Position numbers and translations under genes: made by a program. DNA of 28,694 bases from Clostridia bacterium. GTDB taxonomy: Bacteria > Bacillota_A > Clostridia > Oscillospirales > CAG-272. Of the stretch, positions 1 to 8,324 are shown one piece after another. A model generated the notes under the pieces. The model searched no databases, was not told the DNA's origin, and saw only the letters and a program-made list of their open reading frames with translations. The stretch is taken from the NCBI GenBank assembly GCA_017462125.1, contig JAFTRQ010000060.1, forward strand, positions 1 to 28,694, read 5' to 3'. Within the stretch, counting starts at the first letter, position 1. Every line of letters begins with the position of its first letter.

Positions 1-1
1 G

Positions 2-1822
2 ATAGCTATCTCGCTTGCGGTTGCGGCTATCCCCGAGGGACTTGCCACCGTTGTCACCATAGTTCTGTCCATCGGCGTTACCAATATGTCAAAGCGTAAC
101 GCAATAATCCGTAAGCTGACCGCAGTTGAGACCCTCGGATGCACACAGATCATCTGCTCCGATAAGACAGGTACTCTTACTCAGAACAAGATGACCGTTG
201 TCGACCATTACGGCGACGATGAAAAGCTCCTTGCAAACGCAATGTCTCTCTGCTCCGACGCGGAGTTTGACACAGAGGCAGGCACAGCTGTCGGTGAGCC
301 TACCGAGGCAGCTCTCGTTAACTACGCAGAGAAGCTTGACCTTTCCAAAAACACACAAAAGAATCTTTTCGTCAGAATCGGCGAGGTTCCCTTTGATTCG
401 GGCAGAAAGATGATGTCCACCGTCCACAAGACCGAGAACGGCACACTTATTCAGTTCACCAAGGGTGCTCCCGACGAGCTTCTGAAGAGATGCACCAAGG
501 CGCTTGTAAACGGTGAGACCGTCGATATGACCGATGCGATCCGTCAGGATATCCTGAACGCCAACAAGGCTATGGCTGATAAGGCACTCCGTGTTCTTGC
601 GGCTGCTAAGAAGGATCTCTCTGCCGAGCCCGCAGCATACGAGCCCGAGACCGTTGAATGCGACCTTTGCTTCGTTGGTCTTGTCGGTATGATCGACCCC
701 GTTCGTCCCGAGGTAAAGGATGCGATCAACGAGTGCAGAAGCGCAGGTATCCGTCCCATCATGATCACCGGTGACCACAAGGACACCGCCGTTGCGATCG
801 CTATGGAGCTTGGCATCATCACAGACGCAAGCCAGGCTATTATGGGTGCAGAGCTTGACGACATCTCCGACGAGCAATTCGAGTCCGACGTTGAAAAATA
901 CAGCGTTTATGCACGTGTACAGCCCGAGCATAAGACAAGAATCGTCAACGCATGGAGAAAGAAGGGCAAGGTCACCGCTATGACCGGTGACGGCGTTAAC
1001 GACGCTCCCTCCATTAAGAATGCCGACATCGGTGTCGGTATGGGTATCACCGGTACCGACGTTACAAAGAACGTTGCCGATATGATCCTCGCAGACGACA
1101 ACTTCGCAACCATCGTTGCGGCAGTTGGCGAAGGAAGAAGAATTTACGACAACATTCGTAAGGCGATCCAGTTCCTGCTGGCATCCAACCTCTCCGAGGT
1201 ATTGACGATCTTCTTCGCAACACTCTTCGGATTCACCATCTTCGCTCCCGTTCACCTGCTGTGGATCAACCTAATCACAGACTGCTTCCCTGCTCTCGCG
1301 CTCGGTATGGAAAAGCCCGAGGCAAGTATTATGAAGCGTAAGCCCCGTGACTCCAAGGAAGGCATCTTTGCGGGCGGTCTCGGATTTGCGGTTGCATATC
1401 AGGGTGTTCTCGTTACCATCATCACAATGGCTTCCTACCTGCTGGGTAGATTCTGGCTTGCCGACGCTTATCATCACGAGGCAATTCTTGCAGGTCATTA
1501 CTCCGCAGAAATGCTGGGTACGTCTATGGCGTTCCTTACCCTCTCCCTCTGCGAGATCTGCCACGCCTTCAATATGAGATCGCTTCACGGCTCGATCTTC
1601 AAGATGAAGGGTCAGAATATGTGGCTTTGGGGCGCAGGAGCTCTTTCCCTCCTCCTCACCACCGTGGTTATCGAGGTTCCCTTCCTCGCAAACGCATTTG
1701 AGCTTGCTCATCTCGACCTGATGGAATACGGCATCGCACTCGGCCTTGCGATCCTGATCATTCCCATCGTTGAGATCGTTAAGATCATCCACAGAGCGGT
1801 TGATAAGAAAAAGGATAAATAA
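2..1822 (+). CDS. Calcium-transporting P-type ATPase (PMCA/SERCA type), 5' truncated by window edge
   Basis: The reading frame is open from base 2, upstream of the first in-window ATG at 86, so about 606 C-terminal residues are visible of a family that is usually near 870-900. It begins in transmembrane helix M4 with PEGLATVVT, then carries the phosphorylation motif SDKTGTLTQNK (the Asp at about bases 161-163), KGAPDELL of the nucleotide domain, and the hinge motif TGDGVNDAPS. Ca2+ ligands can be placed by comparison with SERCA: Glu in M4 PEGL, Asn and Glu in M5 (LLASNLSEVL), Asn/Thr/Asp in M6 (WINLITD), and Glu in M8 (LSLCEICHAFN). Both SERCA-like sites therefore appear intact. The likely role is ATP-driven Ca2+ export across the cytoplasmic membrane. 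A strong terminator follows at once, so this gene ends its transcription unit. A related cation ATPase of the same class cannot be excluded by eye. Confidence 0.93.
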   Translation: MAISLAVAAIPEGLATVVTIVLSIGVTNMSKRNAIIRKLTAVETLGCTQIICSDKTGTLTQNKMTVVDHYGDDEKLLANAMSLCSDAEFDTEAGTAVGEPTEAALVNYAEKLDLSKNTQKNLFVRIGEVPFDSGRKMMSTVHKTENGTLIQFTKGAPDELLKRCTKALVNGETVDMTDAIRQDILNANKAMADKALRVLAAAKKDLSAEPAAYEPETVECDLCFVGLVGMIDPVRPEVKDAINECRSAGIRPIMITGDHKDTAVAIAMELGIITDASQAIMGAELDDISDEQFESDVEKYSVYARVQPEHKTRIVNAWRKKGKVTAMTGDGVNDAPSIKNADIGVGMGITGTDVTKNVADMILADDNFATIVAAVGEGRRIYDNIRKAIQFLLASNLSEVLTIFFATLFGFTIFAPVHLLWINLITDCFPALALGMEKPEASIMKRKPRDSKEGIFAGGLGFAVAYQGVLVTIITMASYLLGRFWLADAYHHEAILAGHYSAEMLGTSMAFLTLSLCEICHAFNMRSLHGSIFKMKGQNMWLWGAGALSLLLTTVVIEVPFLANAFELAHLDLMEYGIALGLAILIIPIVEIVKIIHRAVDKKKDK

Positions 1823-1834
1823 TCTACAGATAAA

Positions 1835-1866
1835 GCCTCTGCTCAATGAAAGCAGAGGCTTTTTTG
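1835..1866 (+). terminator. Intrinsic terminator after the Ca2+ ATPase
   Basis: There is a perfect 9-bp stem (GCCTCTGCT / AGCAGAGGC) with a 7-base loop, followed directly by TTTTTT. It starts 13 bases after the ATPase stop codon and ends just before the promoter of the next gene. Confidence 0.93.
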
Positions 1867-1868
1867 TC

Positions 1869-1897
1869 TTGACAAAAGTGTAAAACCGTCTTATAAT
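1869..1897 (+). promoter_or_regulatory. Sigma-70/SigA promoter of the M3 peptidase gene
   Basis: TTGACA (1869-1874) and TATAAT (1892-1897) are separated by exactly 17 bases. The promoter lies 37 bases upstream of the start codon of the oligoendopeptidase gene, whose Shine-Dalgarno AAAGGAG is at 1920-1926. Confidence 0.92.
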
Positions 1898-1933
1898 TAA
1901 AGTAATAATTATGAAATACAAAGGAGACTTATT

Positions 1934-3694
1934 ATGTACAACGAATGGTCACTTGATGTTTTTTACAAGGGGATCGACGATCCTGCGCTTGCTTCCGACA
2001 TGGCAAAGCTTGAAAAAACCGTCGCAGATTACAAAAGCGCTATCGCTTCGCTCTCATATGACGACACCGTAAAAACTCTCCGAGAGATAATTGATATGAA
2101 GGAAACGATCACTGTTCTCGTTCGCCGTCTGGCGGGATATTTCAGCCTTCGCCGCTCTACCAACAGCTCCGACAGCGAGGTTTCCGTACCTCAGACGAAA
2201 ATACAGATGCTGATGGCGGGTCTTGCCAAGGAAAACGTTATGTTCGAAAAGTACGTTGGCAAGATCGAGGATATTGATTCCGTTCTTGAAAAGGACGAGG
2301 TCCTTGCACAGTACAAGTTCTATTTTAGCGAGATCAAGGAATCGGTTTCTCACAATATGAGTGACGACGCAGAGGACGTTTTCGCGCGTATGAATCTTTC
2401 GGGCGGCAGTGCCTGGAGCAATCTTACAAGCTACCTCACCTCGACTCTCGAGGTCGAATACAATGGCGAAAAGACCACTCTCCCCGCCATCCGCGGTCTT
2501 GCGGAGAGCGATGACGCCGATGTAAGAAAGTCGGCTTACGAGGCCGAGCTGGCATCCTATGCCAAGGTGAAGGACGCCATTGCCTTTTCTCTCAACAGCA
2601 TCAAAGCGCAGGTCAACACCGAAGCAGAGCTTCGCGGATATGAAAATCCCCTTGCGGTAACACTTGCACAGTCCAGAATGAAGAAGGAAACGCTGGATGC
2701 GATGCTTGAGGCGATGAGAGAATATATGCCTAAATTCCGTGAATATCTTAAGCACAAGGCAAAGCTTTTAGGTCACGAAAAGGGTCTGCCCTGGTATGAT
2801 ATTCTTGCTCCTATGGGACAGGCGGGAAGCCAAACCTTTACAGCGGAGGAGGCGCACGCTTATCTCGTAGAGCATTTTGAGAGCTTCGCTCCCGACCTTG
2901 CGGAAATGGTAGACGAGGCCTTCAAAAACGATTGGATCGACTTCTATTCCCGTCCCGGTAAATCGGGTGGCGCGTTCTGCTCTAATCTCCCCTTCCTTAA
3001 GCAGAGCCGTATTCTTACCAACTTCTCGGGCAGCTTTGGCTCCGTCGTAACGCTCGCCCACGAGCTTGGTCACGCATATCACGGTATGATGATTCAGGAT
3101 CACCGTCCTCTCAATACGGGTTACACGATGCCCGTTGCCGAGACTGCCTCCAATTTCAACGAGCTGATCATCGTAAACGACGCCATCGCCAAAACAGAGG
3201 GCGAGGAAAAGCTGCAGCTGATCGAAAGTCAGATTCAGGACTGCACGCAGATCATTGTGGATATCTACTCCCGTTTTCTCTTTGAGGACGAGGTCATCCG
3301 CCGCAGAAAGAACACCTTTATGTTCGCGAAGGATCTTGAAGAGATCATGCTTTGGGCGCAGAAGGAAGCCTTTGGCGACGCTCTCGACCCCGACTATATG
3401 CATCCTTATATGTGGTGCTGTAAGAGCCACTATTATCGCGCAGGCCTCAGCTACTACAACTTCCCCTACGCGTTCGGCGGCCTGTTCTCCCGCGGACTTT
3501 ATGCAAAGTTCCTTGAGGAAGGTGAAGCGTTCCTTCCCAAGTACCGCGCCCTGCTCAAGGCTACTACCGTAGACACCGTTGAAAACGTGGCAGGAATCGC
3601 AGGAATAGACCTGACACAGCCCGAATTCTGGAGAAAGAGCCTGCAGGTGATCGCCGACAGGATCGATGAGTTCATCGCAATAACAGCGCAATAA
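1934..3694 (+). CDS. M3 family oligoendopeptidase (PepF-like)
   Basis: This 586-residue protein has the length and motif order of oligoendopeptidase F, a cytoplasmic zinc metallopeptidase that trims short peptides. The zinc site HELGH lies at residues 376-380, and the third ligand is probably Glu403 in VAETAS, the usual spacing for family M3. There is no signal peptide or membrane segment. The start at 1934 is set by AAAGGAG seven bases upstream. It is transcribed alone from its own promoter, and a long stem-loop follows the stop. A second, very divergent M3 protein, a lipoprotein, is encoded convergently just downstream. The assignment to the M3 family is firm; the exact PepF subtype is likely but not proven. 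Confidence 0.94.
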   Translation: MYNEWSLDVFYKGIDDPALASDMAKLEKTVADYKSAIASLSYDDTVKTLREIIDMKETITVLVRRLAGYFSLRRSTNSSDSEVSVPQTKIQMLMAGLAKENVMFEKYVGKIEDIDSVLEKDEVLAQYKFYFSEIKESVSHNMSDDAEDVFARMNLSGGSAWSNLTSYLTSTLEVEYNGEKTTLPAIRGLAESDDADVRKSAYEAELASYAKVKDAIAFSLNSIKAQVNTEAELRGYENPLAVTLAQSRMKKETLDAMLEAMREYMPKFREYLKHKAKLLGHEKGLPWYDILAPMGQAGSQTFTAEEAHAYLVEHFESFAPDLAEMVDEAFKNDWIDFYSRPGKSGGAFCSNLPFLKQSRILTNFSGSFGSVVTLAHELGHAYHGMMIQDHRPLNTGYTMPVAETASNFNELIIVNDAIAKTEGEEKLQLIESQIQDCTQIIVDIYSRFLFEDEVIRRRKNTFMFAKDLEEIMLWAQKEAFGDALDPDYMHPYMWCCKSHYYRAGLSYYNFPYAFGGLFSRGLYAKFLEEGEAFLPKYRALLKATTVDTVENVAGIAGIDLTQPEFWRKSLQVIADRIDEFIAITAQ

Positions 3695-3711
3695 TCGGCG
3701 CCGTGCCCTTA

Positions 3712-3754
3712 CGAAAAGAGCGTCCTTTCCGAGATGGATTGGACGCTCTTTTCG
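3712..3754. terminator. Stem-loop terminator between convergent M3 peptidase genes
   Basis: A perfect 14-bp inverted repeat (CGAAAAGAGCGTCC / GGACGCTCTTTTCG) surrounds a 15-base loop. The stem carries TTTT on its 3' arm on both strands, so it may stop transcription from both sides. It begins 17 bases after the pepF-like stop. Confidence 0.75.
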
Positions 3755-3762
3755 CGATATAA

Positions 3763-3796
3763 TGGAATAATTCCAAAAATACGTGGAATTGTTCCA
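3763..3796. promoter_or_regulatory. Pair of 13-bp palindromes, candidate operator
   Basis: TGGAATAATTCCA (3763-3775) and TGGAATTGTTCCA (3784-3796) are two near-identical palindromes whose centres are 21 bp apart, about two helical turns. The second abuts the -35 element of the promoter-like sequence at 3797. The arrangement is what one expects for a dimeric repressor binding twice on one DNA face. The cognate regulator is unknown. Confidence 0.5.
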
Positions 3797-3825
3797 TTTA
3801 CTTTTATAAATTCATCTGTTATAAT
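3797..3825 (+). promoter_or_regulatory. Promoter-like sequence pointing into the end of a convergent gene
   Basis: TTTACT (3797-3802) and TATAAT (3820-3825) have a 17-base spacer on the plus strand. Downstream lies only the 3' end of the minus-strand lipoprotein gene, so any transcript would be antisense to it. No plus-strand gene of credible length follows. It may be an orphan left by gene loss or a source of antisense RNA. Confidence 0.4.
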
Positions 3826-3837
3826 TGCTGTAGCAAA

Positions 3838-5544
3838 TCACTTCATCAGCGTTTCCAGAACGTCAACGAAGGTCTGCTCCTCAAAGGGATTTGCAAGCCC
3901 TACCTTGTTGATGGCCTCCAAAAAGCCGTCGTTCTCCTCGACCTCTTCAATCAGCATACGATAAAGCTCTCTGCCCTCAGCCCTGTCGTTTTCCACAGCG
4001 GTCAGCACGCACAGAGCCTCCGTAATGGAAACCGCATAGCTGATGTAGTACACGGGAGAGTTGGTGGCGGTCAAGCGCCAATAGTCATTGATATCTACGA
4101 TATTCTTGTTCAGATATTCCAAATCGATATACTTGCTGCACACCTTTTCCATGATCGCGTCGAAATCCTCCGAGGTATAGCCCTCTACACTTTCAAGAGC
4201 GTAAACCTCTCTTTCGAACTCGTCGATCAGCACGCAAACGATACTCTGTAACATAAAGTTATACAAGGTATATCCCCGAACTGCGGAATATACGCTCATC
4301 GGCATTTCGTCCCCTATAAATTCCAAAAGCAGCATTTCATTGGATTGAGACTGCGTTTCAGCCAGATCGAAGCTGAAAACGTCCTCATTATAGAGCGCCG
4401 CATAATAATGCCCCATCTCGTGAACCACGGTAGACGTAGCCTGTCCGTAATAGCCGTAAAGGCAGAACGGTGTGTCAAGCTCGGTGAAATAAGTTTGGAA
4501 AGCAGATTGGTGTGAATTGATAGAGGTAGCGAAAATCACGTTTCGATTATCAAACATATGATTCAAGCCCTCGCTCATACTGCCCTCAAAGGAATCCAGA
4601 TAAAGCTCAAGATAGTTCTTTTCCAGCTCGTCGAAGGGCTCAAACAGGAAATTATACATAATATTGAACATATCCTCCGAAAGCTTGGAGTATTTGTGCT
4701 GCCAACGCTCATTCACCGTAGGCTCATTCGGAATGTAATACTTGGCGGTCAAGGATGCGAATTTTTCGATATCCTCAACGGTATAATCTCTGCCGTATAT
4801 CTTTTCGGATGCATACTGATAGTAGTTATCATATCCCGACAGCTTGGCGATCTTGTTATTGTTTTCCACAAGCTGTGCATAAAGCTCGGCAGAACGGTCA
4901 TAAAACTCGGAATCGGGAAGCGCGTTCAGCTCCACCAACAATTCCTCGTTCAGCTCACGAAGCTCCTGCGTTTCGGGATCGTAGGCAAACAGCTCCTCGA
5001 TATCCTCCTCCGTCCAATCGGCGAACAGCTCATCCCGTATGGGCGTGTTGTTGTACACGTTTTTACAGCTCTCAACGTATGCATTATACAGATCTCCGTA
5101 AAGATCGTAGGAATCAAGATATTTGCTTGACGCCTCCTCATCGGTGGTGTTGAGATTATAGATCACGCTGGCAATACTGATCTGCGTATCGATATGATAG
5201 AACAGATCCTCAAATTCCATATAAAGCGCATCTACAGCCTCATAATCCGAGCTTACGAGAGCAAGCTCCTCAAATGCCTTCAGCTTTTCGTTTGCGTCGG
5301 CAAATTCCTCATCCTGCAGAGTCAGCATCTCCTCCAGCTCGGCACGGCTTCTGGATATGCCTGCTCGGTATTCGGATAGCGGAGGCTCGGTTTCCTCCTC
5401 CACCGTTACCGTCTCACTTACCGATTCGGTAGAATTGGCCGATCCGCTCTCGCTCTCCTCGTCCGGTCCAGCGCTGTTCATACAAGAGGTAAGCAACAGC
5501 AGCATGGCAAGCAACAGCGATATAAGCTTTAAAGTGAATTTCAT
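3838..5544 (-). CDS. M3-family metallopeptidase-like lipoprotein
   Basis: This 568-residue protein has a lipoprotein signal sequence ending in LLLLTSC, with Cys21 as the lipidation site. A Ser/Glu-rich acidic linker of about 40 residues follows, and then a long helical domain. The zinc motif HEMGH is at residues 375-379, with a probable third ligand Glu396 in DLAETQS; this is the M3 pattern, so the protein is likely an extracytoplasmic, membrane-tethered peptidase. The start at 5544 is preferred over an upstream ATG because it gives a clean signal peptide and has GGAG about seven bases upstream. The leader contains two strong hairpins. It lies 106 bases after the phosphodiesterase-like gene on the same strand and no good promoter is visible, so it may be read as the last gene of that run. 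The substrate is unknown. Confidence 0.85.
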   Translation of the reverse strand: MKFTLKLISLLLAMLLLLTSCMNSAGPDEESESGSANSTESVSETVTVEEETEPPLSEYRAGISRSRAELEEMLTLQDEEFADANEKLKAFEELALVSSDYEAVDALYMEFEDLFYHIDTQISIASVIYNLNTTDEEASSKYLDSYDLYGDLYNAYVESCKNVYNNTPIRDELFADWTEEDIEELFAYDPETQELRELNEELLVELNALPDSEFYDRSAELYAQLVENNNKIAKLSGYDNYYQYASEKIYGRDYTVEDIEKFASLTAKYYIPNEPTVNERWQHKYSKLSEDMFNIMYNFLFEPFDELEKNYLELYLDSFEGSMSEGLNHMFDNRNVIFATSINSHQSAFQTYFTELDTPFCLYGYYGQATSTVVHEMGHYYAALYNEDVFSFDLAETQSQSNEMLLLEFIGDEMPMSVYSAVRGYTLYNFMLQSIVCVLIDEFEREVYALESVEGYTSEDFDAIMEKVCSKYIDLEYLNKNIVDINDYWRLTATNSPVYYISYAVSITEALCVLTAVENDRAEGRELYRMLIEEVEENDGFLEAINKVGLANPFEEQTFVDVLETLMK

Positions 5545-5558
5545 AGGAACTCCAATCT

Positions 5559-5573
5559 GCCGCCTTTGGCGGC
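5559..5573. other. Hairpin just upstream of the lipoprotein ribosome site
   Basis: GCCGCC TTT GGCGGC is a perfect 6-bp GC stem. It sits 14 bases upstream of the lipoprotein start codon, next to the GGAG sequence, so it could affect translation. It may also be half of a dispersed palindromic repeat. Confidence 0.55.
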
Positions 5574-5590
5574 GCAAATAAATGATCGAT

Positions 5591-5615
5591 GAATTTTGCC
5601 GACAAGGCAAAATTC
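5591..5615. repeat. Perfect 10-bp inverted repeat in the lipoprotein leader
   Basis: GAATTTTGCC and GGCAAAATTC flank a 5-base loop (GACAA). No T-tract follows on the minus strand, so it is a poor terminator. Its core CCGACAAGGC recurs exactly at 27545-27554 in another noncoding stretch, which suggests a REP-like repeat family. Confidence 0.6.
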
Positions 5616-5650
5616 GTGCGCATTATGCTACACTTCTTTTCTTATTTTTA

Positions 5651-6451
5651 TTATTCGGCAATGTATGCCTGAAATCTGTGAGCAATGTGCAGGTCCTCGT
5701 CCATATCAAGTCCGTGAGAGCCGCAGCCTCCGTCGATCTCGTGACAGCCGTGATCCATAGCAAAGCCAACTAAGGTATTATGACCCTTCCAATTATTTTT
5801 AATCAGCTCGGAGAACATGGCAAACGCGTGGCTGTTTGCATTCAACGCAGACAAAGCCTCGATAGATTCGGGACCGTGCTTATGCATAATAGCGTCATAA
5901 TTTGCATGATATACCGCAATAAAATCGTACTGATCTGCAAGGATCAGCTCTACAGCCTTCGCGTTGATCTCCTCAATGGTGCGGAAGTAGAAATAATCCA
6001 TTTCTCTTTCAAGGAATATCTTACCCATACTACAATCCATATCGGCTACGATAGCACATTTTTTGCCACTTCTGATCATCGCATCAAAAAGCGTATCGAT
6101 CTTGATTACGGGCTTTTCATACTTTCTGATACCGTGAACTGCGGGCTGAGCTCCCGTGTACATCGTACCAAAGCAAACCGGTGTTACCGACGGCATAACG
6201 GTCTCGAAATTGACCTCCATATCCGTGTGAGAGATCATCTCACTTAACAATTGGGGATATTTATGATATACCCATTCGCCGATTGCATCGGGATTATACA
6301 TAAACAAGCGGTCCGCGCCTGCCTCACCGAATCTTTCATCGATATATGCGATCAAATCGGGATTTGCCGTATTAGCCTCCGCAGGCTTTTCAACCTTCAT
6401 AGCATGCGCCAATGCGGCGCAAAGTGTATCAAGCGATTTTCTTTCTGTCAT
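5651..6451 (-). CDS. Alkaline phosphatase superfamily protein (NPP/phosphodiesterase type)
   Basis: This 266-residue cytoplasmic protein carries the two-metal site of nucleotide pyrophosphatase/phosphodiesterase relatives: Asp55 in NPDAIG, the candidate nucleophile Thr90 in MPSVTP followed by a TGxxPxxHGI-like stretch (TGAQPAVHGI), Asp186 and His190 in NYDAIMHKHGP, Asp233-His234 in DHG, and His246 in GSHG. It is likely to hydrolyse a phosphate mono- or diester. At 266 residues it is a compact version of a family that is often 350-450. The start at 6451 is set by AGAAAGGA upstream; an earlier in-frame ATG lies inside the previous gene. It is 19 bases downstream of an isomerase-like gene, which indicates co-transcription and suggests a phosphorylated or nucleotide-linked sugar as substrate. 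The substrate link is inference. Confidence 0.82.
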   Translation of the reverse strand: MTERKSLDTLCAALAHAMKVEKPAEANTANPDLIAYIDERFGEAGADRLFMYNPDAIGEWVYHKYPQLLSEMISHTDMEVNFETVMPSVTPVCFGTMYTGAQPAVHGIRKYEKPVIKIDTLFDAMIRSGKKCAIVADMDCSMGKIFLEREMDYFYFRTIEEINAKAVELILADQYDFIAVYHANYDAIMHKHGPESIEALSALNANSHAFAMFSELIKNNWKGHNTLVGFAMDHGCHEIDGGCGSHGLDMDEDLHIAHRFQAYIAE

Positions 6452-6470
6452 AGTTTTTTCCTTTCTGCTG

Positions 6471-7322
6471 TTATTCCCACATTCCAAGATTGGGCTTGGG
6501 GCGCGAAAATACAGTCGGCTTCTTTCTTTCAAACAACTCATTCGCATTTCTTACAAAATCCTCACAGGTAAGATCTCTGTCACGCAGAATGTTTTTGGGG
6601 ATCTCAAAATCGATCTCGTACATCCATACTCCGTTATATCCTACCTCTTCAAGAGCATCAAGGATAGCATTCCAATCAAGAATACCCTCTCCGGGAAGCC
6701 AATGACGCTCGTTGATGTGGTCTCGGTCGGAAATATGGGTGGTGACGATCTTCTTCCCTATCTTGCGAATAAAATCCACCTCGCTCTCTCTGAAAAGATG
6801 ATTGGCATCAAAGCACACCCTGAGTCTGTCATCATAGTCGAGCATCGCAAGGATCTCGTCGGAATCGCGTCCGAGACAGGTTCTGGGAAGCCCTTCGATG
6901 GCAATGTCCGCGCCGTAAGGCTCTGCGAGATCCGCCAGGATCGAGAGCTTCTCTCCTGCCAGCTTGACCCTCTCCGTTCTTTCGCTCTCCTGAAGGGGCT
7001 CACCGCCCGAATGGATGACAAAGTGTTTGATTCCCATTGTCTCCGCGGCTCTCTTTATCAACTCGGTCTGATAAGCCATAGCCTCAACGGTGGCGTTCTT
7101 GTTCGATACGTCGTAATGCTGTTGGGGCGCTATGGGCAGATGAAGCGACCAAAGCTCTATGCCGTATTGATCGGCAAGTCTGGCATATTCCTTAAAATCC
7201 GCCTTGGGAAACGACTCCGCCCCCAAAGACACCTCAATTGCTTCGATGCCGGTTCTCCGATAATCCGCCATAAGCTGCTCGGTTATCGGCTTGCCACAGC
7301 TCGACCGTCCTATTCTATACAT
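6471..7322 (-). CDS. Sugar phosphate isomerase/epimerase-like TIM barrel, second copy
   Basis: This 283-residue protein belongs to the xylose-isomerase-like TIM barrel family (AP endonuclease 2 fold). Candidate metal ligands are Glu143 (IAIEGLPRT), Asp172 (CFDANH), His196 (TTHISDRDH) and Glu236 (WMYEID); the HWLPGEG motif at 207-213 is typical of sugar epimerases. The C-terminus KPNLGMWE is shared with the upstream paralogue. A GGAGGT ribosome site lies eight bases before the start. It sits between its paralogue and a phosphodiesterase-like gene on the same strand. It probably interconverts ketoses or epimerises a sugar or cyclitol in the cytoplasm. The exact substrate cannot be read from sequence. 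Confidence 0.87.
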   Translation of the reverse strand: MYRIGRSSCGKPITEQLMADYRRTGIEAIEVSLGAESFPKADFKEYARLADQYGIELWSLHLPIAPQQHYDVSNKNATVEAMAYQTELIKRAAETMGIKHFVIHSGGEPLQESERTERVKLAGEKLSILADLAEPYGADIAIEGLPRTCLGRDSDEILAMLDYDDRLRVCFDANHLFRESEVDFIRKIGKKIVTTHISDRDHINERHWLPGEGILDWNAILDALEEVGYNGVWMYEIDFEIPKNILRDRDLTCEDFVRNANELFERKKPTVFSRPKPNLGMWE

Positions 7323-7419
7323 GATCTACCTCCAATAAAAGAACTGTCACGTTGTTTCCTTTGTCAATTCGCAAAGTAAAGCATATTACCCATTGCTGTA
7401 ATACCGATCTTAGTACCGC

Positions 7420-8274
7420 TCATTCCCACATACCGACACCGGGCTTGGGCTTTGCGAAAACCGTGGGCTTTTGGCGGGCAAATATTTCTTGCGCGTTTCT
7501 GTAAATATCGGCAAAGGTCAAAGGCCGTTCACGAAGAATGGTCTTGGGAATGCCGAGCCCGCACTCATAGATCCAATCTCCCTCATAGCCAATCTCGTCA
7601 AGAGCATCGATGATACCCACCCAATCAAGGATTCCCTCGCCGGGCAACCAATGACGCTCGTTGATGTGGTCTCGGTCAGAAATGTGAGTGGTCGCGATCT
7701 TTTTACCGAGCTTGCGGATAAAATCCACCTCGCTCTCGCGGAAGATATGATTGGTATCAAGGCAAACACGAAGTCTGTCGTCATACGCGAGCATAGCAAG
7801 GATCTCGTCGGAATCACGTCCGAGACAGGTGCGAGGCAAAACCTCTATACAGATATCGGCGCCGTATTTTTCGGCAACGTCTGCAAGCAGAGGGAGCTTT
7901 TCTCCCGCTCTCTGCACTCTCTCCTCTCTTTCCGCCTCCTGAAGAGGTTCACCGCCCGAGTGGATAACGATATGCTTTACGCCAAGGATCTCACATCCGC
8001 GCTTGATGAGCTCGATCTGGAAGGGCACCGCACCAACCGTAGCGTATTTATGGGTAACGTCGTAAATATGCTGTGGCGCTATGGGCAGGTGAATGGAAGC
8101 GATCTCCATCCCATAACGCTTGGCGATCTCCGCCGTTTCGTGGAAGTTGGCATTGGGATAATCCTCCGCCGCCATATCCAGCTCAACGATGCGAACTCCG
8201 TTATCGCTCATTCTCATCGCCAGCTCATCGTTCAATCTGTCTTTTCCGTAAACCGAATAGCCTACTCTTCTCAT
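7420..8274 (-). CDS. Sugar phosphate isomerase/epimerase-like TIM barrel, first copy
   Basis: This 284-residue paralogue of the next gene has candidate metal ligands Glu144 (ICIEVLPRT), Asp173 (CLDTNH), His197 (TTHISDRDH) and Glu237 (WIYECG). By eye, 101 of 120 residues in the core (101-220) are identical to the neighbour, whereas the first 90 residues differ much more. The start at 8274 rather than 8307 is set by GGAGGTG eight bases upstream. It is the first gene after a strong minus-strand promoter and leads an apparent operon with the second isomerase and the phosphodiesterase-like gene. The role is likely the same class of sugar isomerisation or epimerisation, with shifted substrate preference. 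This is inference. Confidence 0.87.
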   Translation of the reverse strand: MRRVGYSVYGKDRLNDELAMRMSDNGVRIVELDMAAEDYPNANFHETAEIAKRYGMEIASIHLPIAPQHIYDVTHKYATVGAVPFQIELIKRGCEILGVKHIVIHSGGEPLQEAEREERVQRAGEKLPLLADVAEKYGADICIEVLPRTCLGRDSDEILAMLAYDDRLRVCLDTNHIFRESEVDFIRKLGKKIATTHISDRDHINERHWLPGEGILDWVGIIDALDEIGYEGDWIYECGLGIPKTILRERPLTFADIYRNAQEIFARQKPTVFAKPKPGVGMWE

Positions 8275-8324
8275 TTTATACACCTCCAAAGAACAAACTG
8301 CGATCAATACGCTTTGATAAGATT

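Noticed and set aside
89..1255. Long open frame on the minus strand opposite the Ca2+ ATPase gene
   Set aside because: It is the antisense shadow of a clearly conserved ATPase; the translated protein is Cys/Gly/Val-rich with no domain pattern and no ribosome site.
5610..5650. A CATAAT sequence on the minus strand as the promoter of the M3 lipoprotein gene
   Set aside because: There is no acceptable -35 element 16-18 bases upstream, so read-through from the isomerase operon is at least as likely.
7323..7419. TTGACA on the minus strand between the two isomerase genes as a separate promoter
   Set aside because: No -10 hexamer lies at a usable distance; the second copy is more simply read from the upstream promoter.
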